Below, piece by piece: positions 1 to 9,896 of a stretch of DNA of 64,000 bases (within the stretch, counting starts at the first letter, position 1; the number at the start of each line of letters is the position of its first letter). The position numbers and the translations under genes were made by a program. Where the stretch lies: assembly GCA_016617855.1 (NCBI GenBank), contig JAECUM010012847.1:37066-101065 (forward strand), read 5' to 3'. The notes beneath the pieces are model-generated. The model made no database searches. It saw nothing but the letters and a program-made list of their open reading frames with translations, and was not told the DNA's origin. This DNA is from Megalonaias nervosa (taxonomy: Eukaryota > Mollusca > Bivalvia > Unionida > Unionidae).

Positions 1-597
1 GTGGAGAAGAGCAAATTTGTTATGCTTTCTTCTTCAGTAAACTAACTGTAAGAGTCGTGACAAGCACAGACAGGAGAGCAGATCAGTATGTGTTGCTTCC
101 AATATATAGGTCATTAGAAAGATCCAAACTTGACTATGACTGGATTGTATAAGCATCGGCTTGTTATTCTTACCTGCATATGCTTAATCAGGTACAGATT
201 CTGCTACTTTTGGCTCTGTCTGAGTTCATTAACTTTCCCTCCAGAAAGCCTTTATTTTGATGTAAATGAATCATCACTCAAATAATCGAAACTGAATGTA
301 TAGTATACATCCAAACTATCTTCTAATCAATCTAACCCCGCATATAGTGAACTGTTTTCATTATAAAATGTAATGTATCTTCTTCAATACTCGTAGTCCC
401 GTTACTGTCCCAAAATTGGGCCGTGTAATTTTGTTTGTACTTTATTTTGCTTTTGTGTTCTTTCTTTTCTCAAACAATGGTTAATCATTCCATTGCAAAG
501 CCGGGAGGAGGGTAAGCAGGTTGTTATGACAATCGCATAACTTTGCTATGTCAGTCATCTGTGTTTTCCTTTATACAGAATAGGAAATGAATCTGCA
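1..597. other. no gene recognised
   Basis: AT-rich sequence with short open frames only. No splice-consistent coding exon, RNA gene or repeat with clear boundaries is visible. It could be intron or upstream flank of the LU-domain gene at 1955-3810, whose first exons are not identified. Confidence 0.4.
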
Positions 598-610
598 CTA
601 TAAATAGAGG

Positions 611-752
611 ATCTCAAATGGGTAACAATTTAATATTGAATTTATGAAACGAGTTGAATAATGTCCAGCTTTTGCGAGCCTTGGCGAGCAAAAGCTGGAC
701 ATTATTTAACGAGTTTCATAAATTTAATGTTAAATCGTTACCCATCTGAGAT
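611..752. repeat. long near-perfect inverted repeat (hairpin / foldback MITE)
   Basis: The arms at 611-680 and 683-752 are reverse complements over about 68-70 bp with only a handful of mismatches. The outer ends read ATCTCAAATGGGTAAC and its partner GTTACCCATCTGAGAT; the arms meet around GCGAGCC/TTGGCGAGC, leaving almost no loop. Weaker pairing continues a few bases outward. There is no coding content. The shape fits a foldback or MITE-type DNA element, or a recent palindromic duplication. No clear target-site duplication was identified. Confidence 0.8.
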
Positions 753-1954
753 TCTTTTTATCACATAGTTTTATTTCAAGGGAAATTATTTAGATAGAAA
801 GAAGAACGAATAATTTCGTTTATTCTGACAGACACTGTACCTTTCATTTGTTGTGCGTAAAAACTAGTTCCAAACAAAGACGAAATAATAAAAGTATATG
901 ATGCATTTTGATAACTATAAATCAAAGAATAATCGTCCATCCAAATAAACAGAATATTTTACAAAAGGCAAAACATTTGTTAACACAAAATGTCTAATGC
1001 GTGTGATGTCACAGTGTTTGATACGGTGCACAGAACCGGTTGGGTTGGTCTACACAACACAGTGACAGTGTTTACATTGAAATTTTCCACATCACAACTA
1101 AACGTTACATTGTTGCGATATTTTTGTGAGAAGATTACTGGATGCAGAAATACACATATATACGGCAATGTATTTGTGACCGGATATTTGCAGTATTTGA
1201 TTCGGAACATTAGATTGTACAGAAGACGTAAACAAATCTCTTTTTGAGTCGGACTTGGATTACATATTTTCCGCGTAAATATGCTGTGTTTGGATAAAGT
1301 TCTGTCAGTTGGGGAGACCGGTTTATGTCTACATTCTTATGTGACCAAAGGTGAGTTTATTTACTTCAGTAAGTTCACATTTAAACCAAGCTTGTATATA
1401 GGTTCGATTCCATGCTACAGATATACCGCCCATCCATCCCCACCCCCACCCTCGTTATCATCTAAGCAATAGTATTACTTGTTGTTATTGTTCTTGTCTT
1501 GGGGGTTTTGCCATTTTCATGTTTTGATATGTTATACATGACATAACAAACCCCTGTGGGGGTAAATTGGCAATATTGAGACTGAACGAGACCATTTTTT
1601 CCAATTCCCTTTCGCGAGTCGAATCAAAAAATGGCGGCCAAAAATGTTCATTCAAAACAAACAATTCCAGAAGGCGGGGTTGAAAAAGTTTTCCCACGAT
1701 CGCAGCCAATCAGTAAAGAGAATACTGCACAAGAATTTCATGGGCTTATTTGGACCAATCAGAATCACATAGAGTGATATGTTCACACGTATAATATCAA
1801 AAATATGAAACTGCACACACTGTAGGCAAAGTGTACCGACTATGTGATAATTAAAGGTAAAACAGTCTAATTGCCCGCTTATATCTAATCAGAGTAATAG
1901 CATATGATCAAAACTACTTCAGTTAAATATTTTGTTTTCGGCGTGCAAAAGCAG
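753..1954. other. no gene recognised; probable intron or 5' flank
   Basis: Contains an unspliced + strand open frame at 990-1247 that shows no recognisable domain. A donor-like AAAG/GTGAGT lies near 1349-1355 after a short ATG-led frame starting at 1281. That could be an upstream exon of the LU-domain gene, but it lacks a hydrophobic signal peptide, so it is not called. Confidence 0.3.
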
Positions 1955-3508
1955 CGTCCGGACAAACGACGACAAAGCCCACCCAATCGACCCAGATGAG
2001 AACAACCGAGAAAACCACCATAGCAACAATGAAATTAGCAACAAATACACCCATGCCAACGGTAGCTTCGAAACGACCACCGATTACCCTACCACCCGTA
2101 CAACGTAAGTTCTTAACGTTTGATTTGAAATTGTTATATAACAGAATTTACTTATTTATATGTATGTTTACTGCTAATTGTCTACTTTGCTTTCATGATC
2201 TAGTATATCTTCGATAGTTTCGTAATATAGGTTCACAGATGCAGATGGTGCGTGTGGAGTGAGGTGGTGTGGCTACAGATATTGCATTATAAAGCCAGCA
2301 TTTAAAGGATAAGGAAACATCACATAAGTGGCATGCAAAACCATCTTCATGTAATCTTAATTTATAATATAAATCTGTATTCGTTGCAGAAATATAAAAA
2401 TGTACTTTTCATACTTTCATTTGGATATGTTCAGAAAAGTTAAAAATATATCTCCAATAACAAGATTTCTGTTTTTACCTTTTTCCACACAAGGCGAAAC
2501 ACGATGTAAATTATATCTTTTCAATGGTTCACATGTAGATATAAAATCGTAAATATTGTGTAAAACGACACAATTGATGACCTGTGTACGAATTATGAAT
2601 AATAATATATCTTCTCTAATGATATATTATATATTTTTGGACCATATATCATGTTTGTCCAAGAAAAGGACATATGTCATACCAGTGGACTATATATAGA
2701 GATTTCTCTCCTCTAAAGATACTTGTTTTACCTGCGGAGACAGTACTCCTGACGCTTGTGAGTACCAGTACGAGGAAACACAGTGTGATCCTCCAAACAA
2801 TTACTGCATGAATATCGTTACCAACACAATATCTGGAACTCGAACGGTGGAGCGCAAGTAAGCGTTATCTTTTGCTATACTTTTACTTGATTTCATGATA
2901 TTACAAATACATAATATTTAAGTACTGCCTATAATTCTCTCTACATTTTAAATGTGAGAAATGCCTTGGACATTTTCTGTCAATGCACCTATATGTGTAA
3001 AAGACTATATTTGGACTAATGTAGTTTAGGAGCTATGAGTTTCGTTTAGTTTGCCTAGAACGAAAAGACAGCTGTTAGACATATGTGGAATACAATTTTT
3101 AGCACCCAAAAACACAATTAAGCTACAGTCAAACTGCCTTAAAGATTCAGGAGAATCAACTAAACCTACATGCATCTAACTATGGAGGTTTAGTCAAAGA
3201 CAACCCGACCATAGCTAGGCAATCTAATTTTACTTACTTTATTTTCTTAAGTCTATTCAGCCAACCTCACCAAAATCCTATTCAGATGTATTATAAATGG
3301 AATTGGTGCATTACAATTTTTTGAAGAAAACTCATTCACAATCATGTTCCCAACCACCTATCTCTAAAACATGTTTTGTAAAATCATGCTGTAATGTGCT
3401 CATAAATCGACTGATTTCACTATTGCAGCAATAAATATGTCCATTAAAGGCAAGATGTATGAAAGATTTTCAGGTTTTCTTTCATCGTAAAAAGGCTGAA
3501 CTATGCGC

Positions 3509-3558
<50 letters not shown>

Positions 3559-3810
3559 CAAACCATCTATGTAGTTTATCTTTCTTTATTAGGTAAATAC
3601 ATTTGTATCTAATAATCTATTTTTAGATGTGCCTCTTTTGATGACTGCTACAGCAACTGGTGGCAAGGATCTTCAGACGAGGAGTTGTGTCAAACCTACG
3701 CACCTGATAAATCTCTGGATGCCAATTTTCAATGCAGCTTCTGTTGCATTGAAAACAAATGCAATGAAAATATTAAACCACCCAAAGCAACTTTATACCA
3801 GGACAAGTAG
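1955..3810 (+). CDS. Ly6/uPAR (LU, three-finger) domain protein with Thr/Pro-rich stalk; last three exons
   Basis: Three exons join in frame: 1955-2104 (could start at 1952, because AAGCAG offers two tandem acceptors), 2719-2857 and 3627-3810, stop TAG at 3808-3810. The introns start GTAAGT or GTAAGC and end AAAG or TTTTTAG; the phases (1, then 2) match exactly. Exon one encodes a Thr/Pro/Lys-rich segment typical of an O-glycosylated stalk. The next two encode a cysteine-rich domain beginning CFTCGDSTPDAC and closing with CCIENKCN, the CCxxxxCN signature of LU/three-finger domains. Only 16 residues (NENIKPPKATLYQDK region) follow, without a hydrophobic GPI signal, so a secreted product is likely. 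The signal-peptide exon is not identified. Family assignment is from the cysteine pattern; partner and role are unknown. Confidence 0.72.
3510..3556. repeat. (AT)n microsatellite
   Basis: About 47 bp of uninterrupted TA dinucleotides in the last intron of the LU-domain gene, just upstream of the final exon's acceptor. Confidence 0.95.
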
Positions 3811-4700
3811 CTAGATCCCAAGCACTGAATCCTTTATTGCTAGTTATATGTCTACATGTATTCAACAAAATCTCCTGTGCCCGTCTTTCATCCGATCTCT
3901 CACTTGGACATGAACTTGTCAAATCAATCACTTAGCCGTTAACTGTTTGTGCATGTATTAAAACAGAATTGACACAAAACTGACTCTGTCTTGTAAGTGT
4001 TGTTATTTAAATCGGTTTTAAAATGTTTCGTTTAATCTGATTTTAGATAATAGTTATTCTATTTGTTCATTTTCTCCCAACGGTAATAGCTGACGATATC
4101 AAACACTACTCCGGTAAATGTTTGCCCACGAAATAAATCTTTACGTATACCATTATCGACTTTGCATCTTAAGTGTGCAGCCGAACAGAACAGAGTTAAC
4201 TATTATAGACTGCTTAAACAATTTTAACCGGTTTAAGCCAGAGACTATGTTTTTCAATTTTAAATACAAGAAAATATCTGGACAACATATATTTTATTTA
4301 AAAACAAAATTACCTCCCAGTCCCTAGACCATAGTATGCATTTTGTTTTAAAAATCGCCTACCAACAACTCTGTTCTCTTTGGCACTGACTTCGAGCATA
4401 TTCCCTAATTGTCTTTGTTTTTAAACAAATTTTCCAAAGTCATTAGACCATAATCCATTCGTACCATACTATAGCAAATATCATAAGGTCCCTGGTGGAT
4501 GGTATTTATTGGTCCTCTATTTGAAATTGATATGAAGAACCACTCATATTTTTTTACATTTTCAAATCCTGTCAGGGGAACCAAATTTCTTCATTATATT
4601 TCGTATTCATAGAAAAGAACACTAAACATCATTAAATCCTAAATATAGTGACGTTTATGGAATGTTTTTATCATCGTGTTTTTAGGTCAAGATTGACAGC
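3811..4700 (+). other. 3' UTR of LU-domain gene and downstream sequence
   Basis: After the stop there is no further coding exon. ATTAAA near 3957 and AATAAA at 4132-4137 are possible polyadenylation signals. The transcript end cannot be fixed from sequence alone. The rest is featureless. Confidence 0.35.
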
Positions 4701-6559
4701 AAGTAATTCTGAGTGACAGAACAATCGCTTATGTTTAATGTAAGCATCTGTATATTTAGTAGCGTATTAACGAGGGGATGGGCGGTTGCCCCGGACGCCA
4801 GAGTTCTTGGGGCGCCAAAACATTTTTTTTTCGAAAACTACCAACATTGTGTGTTTGTAAATTTGTTACTCTTGAATTCCGACATTTCAGCATATTACAT
4901 AACGCACCCGTATAACAAGAATTTGCAATCTCATTCCTGCTATCAGCGTGTGCGTCGTGAACCAACTACTACTATATTCATCGGTGTCCCTCAATACTCC
5001 GCTAATCCTCTTTTGCATCAAAGCGAGTGAGACGGATCCAGACATTGATCAATACTATTGCCTGGGCACAAATCTGCTAAAATAGACGTCTGTCTTACAA
5101 TCCGTCAGACAACCACTAGTAGTTAGATTTATGGGAAAAGGTGTGGGGGATTATAATTTTTGTAAACAAACAGTCCATAAATAAATCGATTTAGTTAAAT
5201 TTTATGGTTTCTATACTTGCTTAACAGTACTATGTTTGAGGTGAAATTAATGGGCCAGATGTGGAAATGAGAGATATGCATAAAATGGTGCTTGATTGTC
5301 TTCTGTGAATGACAGAATGTTGATGCCAGGAAAAAGCCAACAAATGGCATTAAATTTCAGGAAAAATCGTTGTCGGCCATGGCCCATCCCCGGGCCCTGC
5401 TGTGAAAGCTCACAGCGCTCCCCTAAACACCTCTAGCTACTGGGACAGGCCATAGGTCCCTTCCAATAACCCTACCTCAGCATCGGCCATTCGGCCCTTG
5501 TATTCTGGTCCTTTGGGCCATCATCGTCGCAGTACGCGCCATTTACGCCACTGGCTCCGAACGCCATTTGCCCCTAGTAGGCCATTGTGTATATCAACGC
5601 TATGAAAACGTTTCTGCTTCAGCTTGTAAATGCAGTGAACGATACTGTGTAAAATTATTTATGGATTATGTGTTAATCTTGTATTTAATATATGCCTTTC
5701 AAAGCAGAGTATACAAAAACTCAGCGTCAATATTGTTTGCGGTAACTTGCTTAAAATATTAGATACATTCTACAGTTATGATTTGAAGAGAATGTGTTCA
5801 GATAATTCTAGCACAACCTATGCTTAGCTTTATTTCTAGAATTTCAAATTTTAAAATGTACAAGAACGTAGGACAACGTATAAAATACAAATATCTCTAA
5901 ACTAAAGTATTTAATTGCATACACTTTGTATACATGCATCTAGAAGAGGGTTGAATGCTTTCAGACTCACGGTACTAATTCAGTTCCCATAGTAAACCTA
6001 TGCAAACACCATGATATTAAAAATTCAATAACTTTAAATTTCTGAGTGGTCATGATCAAACCAATATGCATCAGTATAGATGAAACCTGGATGTCAGCTT
6101 CTGTGTAGAGAAAAGTATATTTCTGGGCCTACATGTGTTTGAAACATGTGCTTTCAATCCCGCACCAAAAAGTCAGGTGCTAATTTCAGTAATGAGTGTT
6201 CCAGATTCAAGACTGTTAAAGGACTAAAATTCCATCATTAAAATTATGTCTCTAATTTTTAAGTTACATCTAGGATAAGCTCTCAAAGATTCTTTTTCCC
6301 AACACATAACTTACATTATTAACCAATCCTGGCCAGCCAAACCCATATATACTCTATTTTATGTTCACCCTTTTCCAGGCTGGTTCTCATTTTTCCATAC
6401 AATTAGTACCGTGTGTCCTTCAAGATATTTAGAAAAAAGGTCCGTATGTAAATGAACCACGTATTATTGAAAAATGAACGATAACATGAGAAGTATGTAC
6501 GGAAATTAGGACGTATAAGAATTGATAACGCATGTTCTCTCTCGACATTTACTTCCACA
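4701..6559. other. no gene; scattered GC-rich repeat-like patches
   Basis: A GC-richer patch at about 4770-4815 (GGGCGGTTGCCCCGGACGCC) and another at 5370-5570 (with GCGCCATTTACGCCACTGG) stand out from the AT-rich background. The pair resembles the ends of non-autonomous hAT elements whose termini start CAGTGGCGTA. No matching target duplication was found, so no element is called. The open frames at 4713-5030 and 5568-5762 show no recognisable domain. Confidence 0.3.
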
Positions 6560-6732
6560 GTGAGCTGGGTTGACTGGTTGATTTGGTTTTTAGCATTGAG
6601 AGCCATGTGTCAGTACATAACCACTGACCCAAGTGAAACTACTGGCAAGCTTTATCACACGCCCACGTAGGACTGAGCTGAGACTCAAATTCACTCGAAC
6701 AGAGATGATATGTGTGAGTGATCTGAAAAGAC
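6560..6732 (-). repeat. degenerate tRNA-derived SINE, reverse orientation
   Basis: The reverse complement contains TGAGTCTCAGCTC followed by a core reading AAGCTTGCCAGTAG. This matches the body of the better preserved SINEs at 41931-42189 and 43023-43265. The tRNA-like head is decayed. A CATA microsatellite adjoins it. Confidence 0.6.
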
Positions 6733-6764
6733 ATACATACATACATGCATACATACATACATAC
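6731..6764. repeat. (CATA)n microsatellite
   Basis: Eight tetranucleotide units of ACAT/CATA with one CATG variant, next to the 5' side of a reversed SINE fragment. Confidence 0.9.
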
Positions 6765-6879
6765 AGTACTATGTATATTTCATTGACATTGGGCCCACGT
6801 GTCTAATGTCGTGTAGGGTAAACAAGTTTAGTAGGTTTGAGTTCTGGATACAGCATTGATTCTGACCTTAGAATTTTCT

Positions 6880-7389
6880 AGACAAATTTTGTTTACAGTT
6901 AGGTGGAAATTACCATCATCCTTGTCCTAAAATTGTCTTAGGTTTTTATATTAAAGTTGATTGTGTTAGAATTACTCATTCCTACCTTAACATCAGTCTT
7001 TATAGGAATCGAGTTTAGTTGTGTTTCAGTTAATAGCTGAGAGGATATTTTTGTTTAAATTATTTATTACAATTACAAAGTGCTCTCTGACTTTCAGGTC
7101 TTAAATTACTATTTTGGGATTATTGTGAATCCATTCGGAGACATTTTGGATAATATCATTGTGATACATCAAGACTGTTAGCATTTTCGTTCGGAACAGC
7201 ACTGAAATTCATTCAGAAAAACATGTGATGTAACTTTTAGGACTATTTGGGATTTAATTCACAATAATGTGAGTTCTTTTTAAATGCTCACTTTGTATTA
7301 TAGAGAAACACATTATTCGTTGACTTTTGCAAAATATGTTGGTCTTCGCTCTTTTCTGTTATTTAATTTAAGACCAGAGAGATTCGTAA
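6880..7389 (+). mobile_element. decayed LTR of a Gypsy-like retroelement
   Basis: This stretch is co-linear with 51166-51705, including shared blocks such as TATCATTGTGATACATCA and TTTAATTCACAATA. It sits directly before a tRNA-Pro-type primer-binding site at 7390. Its 3' edge is therefore placed by the primer site; the 5' edge is uncertain because similarity to the second copy fades near 6880. Confidence 0.6.
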
Positions 7390-7407
7390 GGGGGCTCGTC
7401 CATCATA
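7390..7407 (+). other. primer-binding site complementary to tRNA-Pro
   Basis: GGGGGCTCGTCC at 7390-7401 is identical to the core of the tRNA-Pro primer-binding site used by many retroelements (TGGGGGCTCGTCCGGGAT). The last bases have decayed to ATCAT. It lies at the 3' edge of the LTR and 194 bp before the gag relic, the expected position. Confidence 0.72.
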
Positions 7408-7600
7408 CAAATTTCTTTAAAATATTTCAGCAAACTTTAATTCGTTTTTTTTTTAAATTCACTTTGTTTCTGATTTTTTAATCCCTGGTATTTTAGTTTC
7501 ACGCCCTTGGAAAATCGCTAGTGAAAACAAATAGCTTTCACAAAGTCATCTAATGTGGAGAGCTTTATTTTAAATCTTACAGAGGAAGGTTTTACAGTCC

Positions 7601-8270
7601 ATGCAAAAGAATGAATTAATTCAGCTTGCCACACATTATGATCTTTCTCAAGCCAAGGCTTCATTAACAAAGCAAGAAATAAAAAATATCTGGGACCATT
7701 ATTTGGCGGAAAAGAATTTTTCCGATAGAAGTCGTTTAGGTTTGATTAGTAAGTTTGCATCTGGTTTGGATAGGAAACTTAAAGAATTCCAGTTTTTTAA
7801 AAAAAAAAACAGATGAAAACAGAGTTAAGTAGGCTTCAGCTTCAGATGGAAATGATGGAAATCCGAGATCAAAGAGAGAGAGCAGAGAAATGCAGATGCA
7901 GCCAAATCCAATGCAAATGCAGAGACCGAAAAAGGAAAGGGGGAGGCAGAGAGAGAAAGAAAGAAGAAAGGGAAATGCAATTAAGATTTAAAGAATAATA
8001 ACTGGCAAGAGAAAGGCATAGACTAATGACAATATAAATACAATGTGAAAAGGAAGAGAGGAAAATACTAATGCAGAGAGAAAGAGAAAAGAAATATAGG
8101 AAATTTCAATTTAGATTAAACGAATTAGAGCTGGCAATTGAAAAAACTCTCCCTCCTCCCTAACCACACAAATATAGCTTTCGATGTTGTAGAAATATTA
8201 GGTTAGTACCCCCTTTTAAAGAAAAAGAAGTAGATCTGATAGAAACTGAATACAATAATCTTTTGGACTA
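7601..8270 (+). pseudogene. gag remnant of a Gypsy-like LTR retrotransposon
   Basis: An ATG frame at 7601-7816 encodes a SAP-like N-terminal module (MQKNELIQLATHYDL, then KQEIKNIWDHYLAE). It runs into a second frame at 7813-7998 rich in Arg/Glu/Gln, a charged coiled coil that continues with stops to about 8150. A third piece near 8205 reads NIRLVPPFKEKEVD, the hallmark start of the gag domain in mollusc and other invertebrate Gypsy elements. Several stops and frameshifts separate the pieces and no protease or polymerase follows, so this is a fossil truncated after gag. Confidence 0.7.
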
Positions 8271-8694
8271 CATTGTCTGAATACAATAACGTTTATGACT
8301 ACATTGCAATTATATAACCAACCTTCTGTATACAACATAACTTGATTAGTAAAAGATGAAAATGTGATCATGGCGGATTTGTATGCTAAGTTAAATGACT
8401 GGTTCAGTTAGCCATTATTTGCTTACGGTTATGACTGTGACAGTCTTGATTATGTACAAAGCAAGTTACTGAACAAACCAAACTAGCCTTTAGTGGTAGA
8501 CATTTTCAGCTTTTGGTATGGGTGATTATCCGAAAGTATTTACTTTTTGCTATATTCAATGCAAACCAGATCATAATCGGATCATGGAAATAGAGTGCAT
8601 TTTGTTTTATATAAATAGAAGTGTTTTTGCTCTACCTTCAATACAAAAGCTGTTTTTTACTGCTTGACAGTGTTCGCTCTCTCTCTCTTACACC

Positions 8695-9890
8695 GAATGC
8701 TGGCTGATTCGCGCCATTGCTGATTCGGCCCAAATTACCAGCTGATTCGGACCACGTAAAATATTATAAGAAAAGCCATGGCACACACATGCTTGCTTTA
8801 TTTTAGTAATTATCAATGTTTTCGCAAGCATAGTCAGAGAATGCAAAACGTTGATGTTCAGCTTTTAAATTTACATAAGACAGTTGTTAGTAAATTTCTA
8901 GCTGAAATCAGAACAAAATAGATATAAATTGCAACATTAAATTTGGTAAAACCAAAAGAAAGAAATATATAGTTATTGTTTGAATTAAAAACATTTTTAA
9001 ACTTTTCATAAATCAGGCCAGTATGGCCACTTTCCAAGAATATCAATGTATATAAATTTGTACATGATTTTCATTGATTCTTCATGCAAGTCGTGCTTTC
9101 TTCGCGATGTATTTACCCATAAAAAAATATGGTAAAGTTATTGATGAGTAACACAACAGTAAAACGTAATATACTGGTATCGCTGTATCTTTTGAGTAAA
9201 ATTTCTTTATTTGTGGACACCCCGTAGCCCCGTTCCAGTACAAAGAATGTGTTAGAGCTTTAGGTCTGCCACTTCGATGATTTAAATATAATTGGTTTTT
9301 GTGTTATTATCCATGTTCTCCCTTTTCTTGGTGTTTATGTAATTTCCCGACAAAAAAAAAAAAATACATTGAAGAATTCTCAGAAAAAAATTTTGAATTG
9401 ATGTCTCTTTGGGAATTTTATTTAAATTGTTTCCTGCAAAAAAAATTAACCATTTTTAGGTTGTAGGGCCCGTACTCCTTTGCCTTCTTGCGTTTGGACT
9501 AGTTGAACCAGTTTATGTGTCTTTTCCCTTTTATTTTCCGATTTTCTAATCGTCATTGATATTTGCCCTGAATTTCGCTGAGTTTGATTTTGTTCAAAAT
9601 AAACAGTATTACGTTATTTCGTTTCATTGTATATAACAACCCCATTATCACGCGTACTATCGTGGTTTTGTTGACGTAAATGCATATCTGAACTGCTCAA
9701 CGTACTTGCGAAATAATGAGAAATATCATCTTTAAAAACAAATTTAAATGTCACATTTAAGTCCCAGACGAAACTTAATAAGATTTCACATGGTCCGAAT
9801 CAGCCCGGAATTTGGGCCGATTTAGCTAGTAATTTGGGCCGAATCAGCCTGGTCCAATTCAGCCATGGTCCGATTCAGCCTGTTACTCCG
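8695..9890. mobile_element. non-autonomous DNA transposon with complex terminal inverted repeats
   Basis: The left end (8697-8757) contains two copies of GCTGATTCGG motifs joined by CCCAAATTACCA. The right end (9789-9880) contains the inverse: four CCGAATCAGC-type copies and two AATTTGGGCCGA copies. The match between ends is strong over about 35 bp. TACACC occurs at 8689-8694 and again at 9891-9896 and may be the target duplication. The 1.2 kb interior is AT-rich and shows no transposase. Confidence 0.65.
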
Positions 9891-9896
9891 TACACC

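Noticed and set aside
990..1247. 85-codon + strand open frame
   Set aside because: Both strands are open here, but no domain is recognisable and nothing links it to the downstream exons.
1281..1355. Possible first exon of the LU-domain gene (ATG frame ending in GTGAGT)
   Set aside because: The encoded peptide is not a hydrophobic signal peptide and the join to 1955 is untestable here.
4758..5553. Possible non-autonomous hAT element (ends resembling CAGTGGCGTA)
   Set aside because: The left end reads only TAGTAGCGTATTA and no 8 bp duplication matches. The similarity is too short to call.
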